Of a DNA stretch of 64,000 nucleotides, positions 21,086 to 32,085 are shown one piece after another. The notes below the pieces were generated by a model. That model did not search any database and was not told the DNA's origin. It was given only the letters and a program-made list of their open reading frames with translations. The translations under genes and the position numbers were made by a program. Location: the NCBI GenBank assembly GCA_043228905.1, contig JBHGNT010000009.1, forward strand, positions 10,292,001 to 10,356,000, written 5' to 3'. This DNA comes from Azolla caroliniana (Eukaryota > Polypodiophyta). The first letter of the stretch is position 1; every line of letters starts with the position of its first letter.

Positions 21086-21739
21086 CTCCATGTACCAAAG
21101 GGAGAGACGTTGATCGGTTGCGGGTGGGTGTATAAAGTCAAATACAACGCCGACGGCTCCATTAATTGGTACAAGGCCCGACTGGTGGCAAAGGGCTATG
21201 TGTAGCAGCAAGGCATCAACTATGATGAGACATTCGCGCCAGTTGCGAAGATGATAACCGTTCTTGTCTTGCTTGTTGTGGCACCGACAAAGGGGTGGTA
21301 TCTCCATCAGATGGACGTGAAAAACGTTTTCCAGCAAGGTGACCTTGAGTAACTAGTGTATATGATCCAGCCCCCCGGATTTTAGTTCGATATGAACACG
21401 TCAGTCGTTTGATGATTGAAGAAGTCCCTATATAAACTGAAGCAGGCCCCACGAGCATGGAATGCAAAAATCACGTAGAGACTATGTTGGATGGGATTTG
21501 CGTCGTCAAAATCGGACTCTTCACTCTTCATCCGGTAGGGTTAGAACGGGCCGGTGAGCAGTTTGCTCTATGTGGATGATCTTCTCATCGTCAGCGCCGA
21601 CCTGGAAGAAATTGACCGCGTCAAGTCCAAACATGCGACATCGTTCGGAATGAAGGATCTTGGTGACCTTCATTACTTCCTCGGGATTGAAGTGATCTGC
21701 ACCCTGGACAACATATCAATCAATCAACGCCATAATGTG

Positions 21740-22372
21740 TGATAGGGATACACGCTCCCGTTGAACAATGCTCGGCCACAACCGAGCGTAGAATCAAAAC
21801 ACAGAAAACGGGTAATGAACGCACGACACAGTGAAGAGAAGAGTACACAGGATGTTAGCATGGAAAACCCAAACTAGGGAAAAAACCACGGCAGCCCACA
21901 GACTGCAAGCTATCACTATATCACAATGTACAATAGTAAAGCACCGAGGCAACGACCTCGAGCTTGCTATCTTCGCCACAGGCAGCGGTTACAACAGAGG
22001 CAATGACCTCTTCCTCTCTCTCTCTCTCTGTACACAGTTACGCACTCAAATCTTGCACCAACAAGAATGACAACACACATATACACTAAGTTTTCCCTAA
22101 GTCATATTTATACTAATATGACTTTTTGGCTATTTACAAATATAGCCCCATTGGACTCTCAGAAAACATATTTACGAATATGTCCCTTCATCCGGTGAGC
22201 ACTCCTCACCGGGCCTGCATCATCCGGCTCTTGCTGGGCACTCGTCATCCGGATCTCATAGGGCCTTCCTTGCCGGGTACTCGTCATCCGGTTCTCACCG
22301 GGTCTTCCGTTGTCGGGTACTCCACATCCGGTTTCTTCGCACTTCCTATACGGAGGGACCTGTTTCCTAACA
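21740..22372 (-). repeat. Solo copia LTR with AATGTG target duplication
   Basis: 633 bp from TGATAGGGATACACGC to CCTGTTTCCTAACA. On the minus strand it begins TGTTAGGAAACAGGTCCCTCCG, like the LTRs at 47,909 and 49,329 (minus). AATGTG at 21,734-21,739 recurs at 22,373-22,378 (5 or 6 bp). No internal sequence, so a solo LTR left by LTR-LTR recombination. Orientation is inferred from those family matches. Confidence 0.85.
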
Positions 22373-22468
22373 AATGTGTTGAGTATGCTCATCAACGTTG
22401 TTCTTCGCACTTCCTATACGGAGGGACCTGTTTCCTAACAAATGTGTTGAGTATGCTCTTCAAATTCA
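22333..22468. repeat. 68-bp tandem duplication across the solo LTR border
   Basis: TTCTTCGCACTTCC at 22,333 recurs at 22,401; each 68-bp unit contains the last 40 bases of the LTR, the target duplication and 20-odd bases of the RT gene. It must have arisen after the LTR inserted. Confidence 0.92.
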
Positions 22469-22518
22469 GTATGACGAAATGCAAGCCTATATCGACACCT
22501 CTAGACCGAAAGACATCG

Positions 22519-22854
22519 TTCGGAATGAAGGATCTTGGTGACCTTTATTACTTCCTCGGGATCGAAGTGATATGCACCGTGGAAAGCATATCGATCAGTC
22601 AACGCCATAATGTGTTGAGTATGCTCTTCAAATTCAGTATGATGAAATGCAAGCCTATCTCGACACCTCTAGACCGAAAGACATTGTTCGGAATGAAGGA
22701 TCTTGGTGACCTTCATTACTTCCTCGGGATCGAAGTGATCTGCACCCTTGAAAGCATATCGATCAGACAACGTCATATTGTGTTGAGTATGCTCTTCAAA
22801 TTCGGTATGACGAAATGCAAGCCTATCTCGACACCTCTAAATCGAAATGTTAAG
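22519..22854 (+). repeat. 168-bp in-frame tandem repeat in copia RT
   Basis: FGMKDLGDLYYFLGIEVI... starts at 22,518 and again at 22,686, 168 bp (56 codons) later; a third, incomplete unit is the original copy at 21,645-21,739 before the solo LTR. Reading frame is kept throughout 22,126-23,022. The unit ends with ISTPLDRKT, joined back to the start of the next unit. Confidence 0.92.
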
Positions 22855-24135
22855 CTTTGCCAAGGGTTAGAAGCAACATGCGACACGACACAATTCCGGA
22901 AAATTGTTTGGAGCCTTATTTATCTAACGATCACTCGATCAAACCTTAGTTATCCGGTCGGACTAATAAGTCAATTTATGTCGCACCGACCATCGAACAT
23001 TTGTAGTGCGCACATCGGATAATGTGATATGTCAGTGGTACTAAGGATCAGGCATTGTTGTATCGGGCCAGTATAGCCAGACAACTTGTTGGCTATACAG
23101 AAACCGATTGGGCCGGAAATGTCGGTGTTCGCAAGTCAACATCTGGATTCGCGTTTTCACTTAAAAGCGTCGCGGTCGTTTGGAGCAGCAAAAAGCAGCC
23201 GATTGTAGCACAGTCGAGGACCGAGGCCGAGTATAGAGGAGTGGCTATCGCGACATGTGAGGCCATTTGGCTCAAACGGTTATTGAAGGATCTACAAGAG
23301 GAGGTGTCCAGTCCAACAACGATCTACTGCGACAACCTCAGCATTATCCAAATGGCGAAGAACCCCATCTTCTATGCCCAAACAAAGCACATTGAGGTGC
23401 ATTACCATTTTGTCAAAGAATGAGTCCTCTCCGGTGAAGTCGAAATGGTGTATGTTTCGACGAATCGGCAAACTGCCGACATCTTCACCAAACCTCTCGG
23501 CCTAGACAAGATGCGGCAATATTCAGGCATGCTTGGTCTGCAGCACCGACTGAAGAAGTCAGAATGTTCAGATCGGCTGAAGAAGATGAGGACGGATGGA
23601 CATGTGCAGAAAGATTAGAAAAGTGGAGACTAGTCAAACGAAAGCCGGAACCGGAGCCAACTGAGCCAAGGGACGGAAAAGCTGAGAAGGGCAAGAGAGG
23701 CAGCAGAGTTCAAAAGGACAGAGCTGACCAAGCAAAGGCCAAGAACAATACATGGGCAAATTGGTCAAGGGCCTGAAGAAGGAAGAATCGGAGAAAGCCG
23801 ATTCGAATAAGAGCCAGAACGAATCGGAGATGCTCGATTTGGTCGAGAAACTTGATTCGGAAGAGCCGAATTAGTTGAAGGCCAAGCGGACAAGGAGGCA
23901 ACCAAAGCCGACATCGACATGGAGGAGCCAACGGGTCGAGGGGCACCAACACCACGACAACGACGAAGCTGACTTGGACCAAGGGAGCAGACGAGCCAAC
24001 CGAGAAGGTCGAGGTGCGCGGGACCGGACGGGTCGAGGAGCGCGAGCAAGGCAGGAAGACGCCAGGAGGAGTCGAAGGGAAGGATCGGTAGACATTGACA
24101 CCACGATCCAACCTCAAGTTGAGCTTGAGGGGAGG

Positions 24136-24574
24136 TGTTGAGCGGACAAGCTCAACTGGATCCGGCTTGGCTGAATAAGCCGGAGCCGGATCGATATCCG
24201 GAACGGAGAACCGGATAGGTATTCAGAACCAAGAGCCGGATCGGATTGTAAACGATAGGCTATTAGAGGCCTACGATCCTAGCCTAGTACGTAGGCATAT
24301 TTTTAGGAGTCAATGTCAGTCGCTCATATGAGCATTGAAGTATATGTCAGTACTTATGTTAGTCCTTTTAAGGACTTGTATAAAAGTGCTCACTAAGCAC
24401 ATTGTATGTACCGAAGTTTTTTTGAAATTGAGTTTATGTTGTTCTGCTCTCTCTGTCTATGTCTCTTGTGTGTATATTGTATGTTCCAAACTCTCCATTA
24501 AACCCATGTTTTGCTTTCTGTTGTTATCCGGTGAAGCCAGTTCTGTCTACAAGCTTTTGCACGCTATTTTTACA
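24136..24574 (+). repeat. Copia 3' LTR
   Basis: 439 bp from TGTTGAGCGGACAAG to TTTTTACA, same family as the LTRs at 259-708 and 15,525-15,893. It closes the plus-strand copia to its left. What follows (24,575) is gag of another copia without any primer-binding site, so the two are separate fragments brought together or the front of the second was deleted. Confidence 0.82.
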
Positions 24575-25751
24575 AACAACAATCTTGGCGAGAGAAAACC
24601 CTCCTTCGTTCTTCGACCTTCAATCAATTTTATTGGTTAAAGAGAACCACATCCAAACCAAGAGTAAGAAGTCTGAAGAACAAATGTTCTTCTCGAATTC
24701 GGATGGTGGCCGAGGACAAGATTGTGGCAATAGAAGAGGTTAATTTGGCCCATCTCACGAAGGGAACTCAAACCTTTGACAAGAAAATGGAAGCCATCAA
24801 GGAACCTTCGGAAGAAGGGGGAGATTCCATGCGGAACAAGGTCAGCAAACCATGCTACGTACCTGCAAATATTGTGGAAAGATCGGTCATCGCGAAGATG
24901 AGTGCTGAAAGAAAAGAAGTGAGTCGGCTTCCACAAGCCGACAACTCACAAACTACGCCACCAACTCCAAATACGACAACTATGGTGGATTGTTCGTAAT
25001 GAGACATAGAGCGAACTCTCTGTTAGCCTTCGACTCCACAAGCACCTCCAACTCAAAAGACGTGTGGTTCGTCGACTCCGGCGCCTCACATCATATGATG
25101 TCACACATAGAGTGGTTTTGTGAATTAAGAAGGCGGGATCAACCCGACTACATAGAGACGGGAGACAACATCACATATCCTATTCGGCACATTGGCAATG
25201 TTCCATTCGGCAAGGATGGTGAAAACAATTGCATTAACAATGTCTTGCATGTGTCACATTCTAGACATGAACCTCTGACTTTTAACACACACACATTACA
25301 TTGTGTTGTGTTAACCATATGGAAACTCTTGTGAATTGTCCACATTCGATTGTGAACTTGTATATATTGTAGAGTCTAGTGTATAGTACATTCGAGAATA
25401 TTCTAGTCGTTAGTATATTCTAGAATTATTCTATGGTATATTCTAAACGGGTATATCGAGATATTTCTCGAGTATATTCTAGAGATATTCAATTTCGGAA
25501 ATTGTATAAATACTTGTAACATCCTTGGTCCCTTTCAAAGGATTCAACACCAGTCATTGACACATCAATCTAGTATTCTCGTTTTGCCTCATCTTTGTCT
25601 CCTTGATCATTATTTCTGTCTTCATGCCCTCATGGCGCTCACAACATCTAGAGTTCCTAGCCTCGTCACATCTAGCTCCAAGTTCATTCGTCGATCGTAG
25701 CCCCATCACATGTGCTCCGTCCAAGTCCACGCTTGGTGTGTCCATGACAGT

Positions 25752-25762
25752 TTGAATCCCTT
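25752..25762 (+). promoter_or_regulatory. Putative self-priming primer-binding site of the non-autonomous element
   Basis: A 2-nt spacer (gt) after the LTR is followed by TTGAATCCCTT. Its complement AAGGGATTCAA occurs exactly at 26,902-26,912 in the partial 3' LTR and with one change (AAAGGATTCAA) at 25,537-25,547 in the 5' LTR, 32 nt downstream of the TATA start. Spacer, length and position copy those of chromovirus A. Confidence 0.55.
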
Positions 25763-25949
25763 CCAACTGGGAGCACTACTCGTCTTTGTCATCGTCTTTG
25801 CTTCTAGAGTTACCATCATCACCCTCCTTGCTTCCGGAGTTACTAGCATCAACATCCTTGTCTTCTACGTCATCATTTTCATCACCTCTTTGCCCAACCA
25901 TTGTCGTCATCAACACTACTTGTCATCATTTTTAGGTATCATTTTGCAT

Positions 25950-26892
25950 CACGGTTTTGGTGAGGAGTGCTTTCGATTGCTCACCTTCCCAGTTCCGGTG
26001 GGGGTCACAACCGCTCACTTTTCCTGGTGGGGATCGGATCATTGCGTGCTTGCACTGCATTTTCGCTATAGTTCAAGTCTCGCGCCACTTTCTGTTGGCG
26101 AGGAACGATTTTGATCGCTCACCTTCTAGTTTCGGTGGGGGTCACAACCGCTCACTTTCCTAGTGGGGATCGCGTGGGTTTCTCGCTAGCGCTATCGTTT
26201 GTGCCGTGTCTTGGGTCAACCTTGACTATTTACCCTCTCATAATAGAAGTCGAGTCGACCGCTTCACTTGCACTACTTTGTCCGTTCGTGTTCCAGTTCT
26301 TGGTGAGGGTCGCATGGTCGCTCACGCCCGTTCATGTTCAATTCTCCGTGAGGGCCGTATGGTCGCTCACCAGTTCTCGGTGAGGGCCCCATGGTCGCTC
26401 ACATCCGTTCGTGTTCCAGTTCTCGGTGAGGGTTGCATGGTCGCTCACGCCCGTTCGTGTTTTCGATGAGGACCGCACATGGTCGCTCATGTTCCAATTC
26501 CCGATGAGGGCCACAAATGGTCGCTCACTCCTATTCGTGTTCCAGTCTCCGGTGAGGACCGCACATGGTCACTCACTCCCGCTATTGTTCTTGTTCTAGA
26601 TCCCGACGAGGACCGACATAGTCGCTCATGCCTGCTATTGTTCATGTTCCAGTTCCCGGTGAGGACCACGCATGGTCACTCACACCCGTTGGTGGCTGTG
26701 TTCCAACTCTCCGCAAGGACCGACATGGTCTCTCATGCCCGTTGGTGTTTGTGTTCCAGTTCCCGACGAGGACTGCACATGGTCACTCATGCCCATTGGT
26801 GTTCGTGCTCCCCATGAGTACTGCACATGGTCGCTCACGCCCGTTGGTATTCGTGTTCCAATCCAGGGTGAGGACCGCACATGGTCACTCAT
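25950..26892. repeat. Internal tandem array of the non-autonomous element
   Basis: Two diverged units of about 140 bp (near 25,960 and 26,099, each with GGTGGGGGTCACAACCGCTCAC) precede roughly thirteen shorter units of 35-54 bp from 26,285 to 26,892. Each short unit holds GGTGAGG..CGCA(CA)TGGTCGCTCA followed by CGCCCGTTGGTGTTCGTGTTCCAG. Unit length varies, and all frames stay mostly open because of composition, not coding. Confidence 0.9.
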
Positions 26893-27710
26893 GTCCCTTT
26901 CAAGGGATTCAACACCAGTCATTGACACATCAATCTCGTATTCTCGTTTCGCCTCATCTTTGTCTCCTTGATCATTATTTCTGTCTTCATGCCCTCATGG
27001 CGCTCATAACATCTAGAGTTCCTAGCCTCATCACATCTAGCTCCAAGTTCATCCGTCGCTCGTAGCCCCATGATTTGTGCTCCGTCCTAGTCCGCGCTTG
27101 GTGTGTCTATGACAACATGTTCCTACAATAACAAAGAAGTTGGTCTCTCTTGGCCAAATCATGAAGCAAGGCATGCAAGTCCGTTTCAAGAATGGAGGAT
27201 GCTTTATGGAAAAAGATGGCCGACTCATAGCTAGGGAACGGAGAGACGGCTGAATGTTCATTCTCGATTCAAACGAGGTAAAATTAGTCATGTATGCCAA
27301 AGGTCTCAAAACCGAGACGAACATCGAGTTGTGGCACAAGTGAATCGGCCACATCAATCTCCAACAGCTTCGAGTTATACAATCAAAAGGAGTCGTCATC
27401 AGACTTCCGGCCTTTGAGTCAAAACAAGTCTACTGAATGTGTGAAGCGTGTCAACTCGACAAACAATATCAACTCACATTCCCAAAGGAGAGCTCCGTAA
27501 GCAAAGGCCTCCTTGACGTAGTCCACTCGGATGGATGGGGGGCCGGCTCAAACGCCGACGATCAGCGGATGCCGATACTATGTTACCTTCATCAACGACT
27601 ACTCCCGCTACACATGGATCTTCCCGATGAAGAAGAAGTGTGAAGTGCTCTCACACTTCCAAAAGCTCAAGAGTCAAGTCGAAAAAGAAACCGGTCGGCT
27701 ACAAATTGAG

Positions 27711-29343
27711 CTTGTTATCTCAAAACTTCCATGGAAGCCTTAGTCCCCCGTTTTATTGTGTGTAGCACATGATTTATTTTACTATCTTTTCCTCCAACAT
27801 GTCCTAACATTACAAATGTTTGGTTTCTTCTATGGTGACCTAATGGTTGCATCAAATTGTCCAACCTACCAAAGCATCTACATTCTCTCTCCCTCTGCCC
27901 TTGTTTGACTTGCAAGAGTAGAGCAATGAAGATACTTTGTCAATGCCTCCCAAATCATAGACCCAATTCAACGATGTTTCTCTAACTCTTTGGATTGTGT
28001 AGATCTTGCTTTCTTTTTTTAACCACACAATGCCCATTAGGAGTCAGGTTTTGTCCTATTTCTTAACTTCCATTGATGTGCTTCTCATGGTTCCCTTTGT
28101 GGAGTTGTTCTTGTTATAGGTCCCAAACATGTGACCACTTTCACAATAGGTACTAATCATGCATTGATTGCCATTGGTTCATCTCACTACTTGAGCACTT
28201 TTGGTAGGCCATGGAGAAAGAAGCACACCCTATACGAGTTTACCATCAACCACAACATCATCATGCAAGGCCAAATTCACCTTGCCTGATTGTTTATAAA
28301 CTACGGTGATTCAATTATTTGTTAAATAATTAGTCAATCCATCAATCTTATGAGGTGGGCTCATTCTGTTTCCTTCTTTACCTTGAGATATTTTACCAAG
28401 AAAGGAAACATTTGCCAACAGAATTGAATACTTTTTTACCATTGAACTAGTAGTTTTTCAACCTATCGTGCATAGTAACCATGAGATGGAAAACCATTTG
28501 CTCTGATTGATGTTTCATGTGGAGGACATAAGACCTTCAAGCAACAATGATTAAATAAAAAATTTAAGAGAACATGGGCCAAACCATCTAACTGGTTTGC
28601 AATATAAGGAGGGGATAGCAAATGTGATTTATAACTTTAAGATACCATAGTTACACAACTTAGAAATAGAGACATAATAGGATGTCGCCTAAACAGATTC
28701 CAGTAGTTGTTCTATAATAACCACAAGTGTCATAACCATTGTAGCTTCAATGGAATAGCTAAACATTTGAACTTATCATGTAATAGCCAAACATTGTAAC
28801 TTTTCAGTTCAATATGGATCATTTTAATTAGTTTTGGTTTCAAGCATTAAACATCTATCATTCAACAACTGAAAGAAAGCAGCATTATATATAAATAGCT
28901 ATTAAGTAAGACAACTACATCCCTGGAGTGCATTGACATGCCTCCAATGTTTATCCAGTTAAAACAAATCAGATTCTTTCTCTGAACATAAGTGCATAAA
29001 AAATATCTTTTACTTATGGAGAGTTGACATATGACTACATTGTAAGTGACCTCATTAATCGAGAGGCAATATATACTCAAATAACCAGCAAAAGAGATTG
29101 CCAGGGTTACATCATTGTTCAAGCAATTTCCGATTTAAAAACATAGGACGTAGCAAAATCTCTGATCGATGTTGCCTATGACTTGAACAATGTAGAGGTC
29201 GTATATGTGCTTTGGAGGTAAGCGAAGGAATCATCTTGATCCATGGATCAAACATATAACAATTCGCCCAAACCATACAGAGTTGTCTATTGCACAACTT
29301 TACTTGATTGGAAGAAAGTAAGTACTATGTAAATTAAAATCTT
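27711..29343. other. No gene seen
   Basis: AT-rich sequence between the copia fragment and the SET-domain gene. The only open frames are under 90 codons and resemble nothing I recognise; a minus-strand pair at 27,715-28,037 is the most protein-like but was not identified. The last ~200 bases (29,140-29,343) may be the 3' untranslated region of the SET gene. Confidence 0.5.
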
Positions 29344-30601
29344 TCAAAAGAATGGAACAAGCTCTACTGCCTGGACTGCCATATGCCTAATGACATCCGG
29401 CCGTTGTTTCCCGTACATCCTAATGCATTCATCCCTAGCTAGTTGCACAAGCACAGACCTATATTCTGGATCAGGTGACATTGTAGCTAGCATTACTGCG
29501 AATGTCACAGTGCGGAGAAACCCTGGCACAGTCTCGTACATGGCAAGAACAACCTCCATAGCTGTTGAGTTTGCAAATTCTTCTGGCTCCTTGAAGTCTC
29601 TTGTATACCCTGAGGTAAGAAAATTAGCTAGAAAAGCATTTGAATAGCCCCCTAAAATCCATTGTTTTTCTTGTTTTGTCAGATGTGTCAGTGTATCAAG
29701 CTTCCTCTTCACCTCAATGAAGATACTGGCGAGCTTTTTGCTTGCTGGGAATGGACCTTGGGCTCTGGTAGTTGCAACAGAGTAGACCTCCTCTGCAGCC
29801 TTATCATAGTGCTCAAGATAGGAGTCTGATAACTGTTGGAGCTCGGGTTCGAGCATTTTCTCTAAGACACACCTCTCACAGTTGCAATTGAATCCCCCAC
29901 CAGTCCGAATGAGTACCTTATCCCGCTTCCTCAAGGGAGACATGCAATCAGTATAACAAATGCTTATCTCTTCATTTGCTTTCATGGCTTTTGCAGCAAT
30001 AAAAATCATAACTTCTCCAACCAAAAGACGGCCCACATTCGGGCTACATGAATGGTTTACGAACGAGGGAAGAAGCCAAAGTGCATTGATTTTCGATTCT
30101 AATTCAGGCTCACTTCTGGGGGCCGGGATTTTCCCAGAAAATGAGTTTGTTATGATTATATGCTTGATTCGAGCTTCATCAAAAGCCATATCCTCATTTT
30201 CTTCCTCATTGAGGGAGAAAAACTCAGAATCGCTGACTTTCTGGTCAAAAAGCTCAACTTTCGGCACATTATGAACATGGTGGCTGTGATGATGCTTTTC
30301 TACTGACCCCGCCAACGAATATAGCTGGCGCAGTGCCCTTGGCGAGGACTTCACAATCGACATGACTTTATCATACATTTCTCGATTTCCATCATCGTTG
30401 TATGCGGCCGAAAAGGCATTGCTAGCAATGAGGATTTGTCCTACAGAGACGTCTTCTGTGAGAAAGAGACCCCTGCCGCGGCCATCTCTTGTTAGGCCGA
30501 TCCGTAAAGGGCCGATAAAGTCAGGAATCTTGGGTGCCTTTCGATAATCAGCCCCGGAAAGGAGATATTGGGATAGATCGATAGTCTCGCAAGATGCTTC
30601 A

Positions 30602-30643
<42 letters not shown>

Positions 30644-30762
30644 GCATACAAAGAAGAAGAAGATGAAGAAGAAGAAGAAGAAGAATACCTTAAGGTAGAC
30701 CTGATATAGTTTATCGATCTGTTATTCCACAGAGAGGCGGTTCGAAGCTGAAGAAGAAGCAT
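29344..30762 (-). CDS. SET-domain protein, FGSG_00040-like methyltransferase family
   Basis: A 472-aa uninterrupted frame. Residues 1-55: a basic start (MLLLQLRTASLWNNRSI) then two serine runs. From residue 62 (DLSQYLLSGADYRKAPKIPDF) it matches plant proteins named methyltransferase FGSG_00040-like. A SET domain spans about 84-272: GRGRGLF near the start, the cofactor/active-site block NHSCSPNV (235-242) and EEISICYTD (264-272). A cysteine cluster CNCERC (293-298) follows, and a helical C-terminal region. As I recall the family, it usually has an N-terminal TPR region of some 200-plus residues before this part; here it is replaced by the serine runs. The complete lack of introns and the missing TPR region suggest a retrocopy or truncated paralogue. 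Probable protein-lysine methyltransferase; substrate unknown. The start may mark a mitochondrial or plastid presequence, which is a guess. Confidence 0.8.
30600..30690. repeat. (GAT)n and (GAA)n microsatellites within the SET gene
   Basis: About 14 GAT triplets (30,603-30,642) and an (A/G)AA/GAT run (30,650-30,690). On the coding strand they are TCA and TCT codons and encode the serine runs at residues 27-54 of the SET-domain protein, so length variation here would change the protein without breaking its frame. Confidence 0.95.
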
Positions 30763-32085
30763 TTCTTCACGCTAAAGCAGTCACAATAAGCGAGACAGTA
30801 CACAGCAACAGCAAAGCCCGCGGAGGAGAGGAATGTTAAAACTTAAACCCTCCCATATATTTCTTAATTCCTGCAAATACCCCTCCCCCTAACCCACAAC
30901 GTTTTCGTTATTTCCCTAAAATGCCCTTGCCTCAACTAACGTACTTCCTTGCTTCGTGTGTGTGTGTGTGTATGTGGTTTGGTTTGGTTTGGTTTCAAGG
31001 CCAAGAAACCGAACCGAACCGGGCCCATTGCTATTCTCTCCAACCAATCTGCTAAGGATATATCTTCACTAAAAGAACCATACTTCTCACTAATAGGAGG
31101 TTTGCCAAAATATACCGTTGTAGCTCTCACAAAAGCAATGCACAATTTGAGGTTTTAACCCACTTGAAAAGCCTTAACAACCATTTTGAAGGTTCTAATC
31201 GGAATGTTGTTCCTAATCGGAAAAGCCTTAACAACCATTTTGAAGGTTCTAATCGGAATGTTGCTCCTCATCTCTCATGAGATTCCTAAAAGACCCTTTA
31301 GTTTCAAGAAATAAATTTGTAGCATGTGGTTTCATTCCCCCATAGAATGAATGCCATGCATGACCCCATGATGATGCATTGACCTAAAACTTGTTGGTAT
31401 GATTCTGAATGTCGGGAAATAAGCATTAGGCTTAAAAGGAATTTACCGAGAGGGACTCAATGCTTAGAAACACCCTTTTAGTGATTGGTTCGAAAGAAAA
31501 GAGGGAAATATCTCAATTTAACTAAGGCACAAATGTGCTCATGTGGAATTAGTGTGAATATGGTCATAAAATATCTTGCACCCAATTGAGACCACATGCC
31601 AAAATTGTTTGAAAGTCAAGCATTCCATTAGAAGTTTACAAAAAAGAAGGTATACATGGTGATATACATTGTTTTCATGCATATAGAGCTTTTGCATCAT
31701 TGATTGTTTGAATATTTAATAAAGTAGTATTCAAGGGCTTCTCAACAAGTGGGGTCTCCTTGGCCAAATCATGAGCTCTCCTTTGTCAATCAAGCCTACA
31801 ATTTAGAAAGAAAATATGAGAATGCATGTCTTGAAAATGAGTAGCAAGAATGCGTCGAGACTAACAACATCCAAGCATTGAATAGAAACACGAACATATA
31901 TACAAAGCAAGGGGTTTCTCTCCATCATGTCATTAGGATAAGACAAGTACTAGGAGACCCTTTATAAATGAAAGCAAGGAAGGGCAAGGGGAATAAACAA
32001 AAGAGAAATCAACAGCAGTATAATTTGCAAAATAATCTATTATAGCTTAACTTTAAAACACAATATAACATCTTTTACTAATGTC
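30763..32085. other. Intergenic: SET gene upstream region and repeat scraps
   Basis: A TATA-like AATATATGGG on the minus strand (about 30,852-30,862) lies some 95 nt before the SET ATG. Simple (GT)n occurs at 30,956-30,971. A 52-bp tandem duplication (unit with CCTTAACAACCATTTTGAAG) occupies about 31,167-31,270. At 31,750-31,775 a 22-nt match to the copia sequence at 27,148 suggests a tiny copia scrap. No coding region recognised. Confidence 0.5.
30972..31034. repeat. GGTTTGGTTT / CCGAACCG repeat ending in CGGGCCCATTG
   Basis: Runs of GGTTT and AACCG end in CCGGGCCCATTGCTAT. The same end follows similar repeats at 44,790-44,815. Reading outward, CAATGGGCCCG fits the CARNG-type terminal repeat of plant hAT-like elements. 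The matching left end was not found, so this is a suspected fragment only. Confidence 0.4.

Larger units (their letters stand above)
21086..24135 (+). pseudogene. Ty1/copia RT-RNase H and 3' tail, interrupted by a solo LTR
   Basis: Starts inside RT (GCGWVYKVKYNADGS, ARLVAKGYV with a stop, [22 protein letters not shown]-like SLLYVDDLLIVSA at 21,559). Split at 21,740 by a solo LTR. After the LTR the RT continues with a 168-bp unit repeated in frame, then TPLNRNVK and further RT to about 23,020. RNase H follows (TETDWAGNVGVRKSTSG at 23,097, TKHIEVHYHFVKE ending at 23,423), then a long degenerate 3' tail and a polypurine tract (GCTTGAGGGGAGG) at the LTR. The 5' half of the element is missing. Confidence 0.8.
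25252..27114 (+). mobile_element. Non-autonomous LTR retroelement with internal tandem repeats
   Basis: 5' LTR 25,252-25,749 (498 bp, TGTCACATTC...CCATGACA) with TATAAATA at 25,505. Internal region 25,750-26,892 has no coding similarity. It is followed by 26,893-27,114, which matches only the second half of the LTR (from TCCCTTTCAAGG) and ends TATGACA, so the 3' LTR has lost its upstream half. Flanks are GCATG (25,247-25,251) and ACATG (27,115-27,119), a target duplication with one change. It lies inside copia protease/integrase sequence. No gag or pol, so movement would need another element's proteins. Confidence 0.85.
24575..27710 (+). pseudogene. Copia gag-protease-integrase segment, split by a non-autonomous LTR element
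   Basis: Left part 24,575-25,251: end of gag (EKPSFFDLQSILLV-like), a decayed zinc knuckle near 24,850, and a protease with VWFVDSGASHHMMSH (DSGAS intact, 25,063-25,107), running to NNVLHV at 25,246. Right part 27,120-27,710: ITKKLVSLGQIMKQGMQV, GAG-pre-integrase LWHK-IGHINLQQL with a stop, CEACQLDKQYQL, SKGLLDVVHSDGWG (integrase start), with frameshifts, ending at 27,710. The interruption lies between V-L-H and V-P-T, in frame. Confidence 0.8.

Noticed and set aside
22126-23022. A 298-aa novel gene
   Set aside because: It starts inside a solo LTR and is made of duplicated copia RT units.
26206-27065. Several overlapping frames of 60-145 codons, and a superficial resemblance to a CRISPR-like repeat array
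   Set aside because: Frames arise from the tandem array in all phases; unit length varies (35-54 bp), units are directly adjacent with no spacers of constant length, and the host is a plant.
27715-28037. Minus-strand frames suggesting a transposase-like protein
   Set aside because: Short, frameshifted and without any motif I can name.
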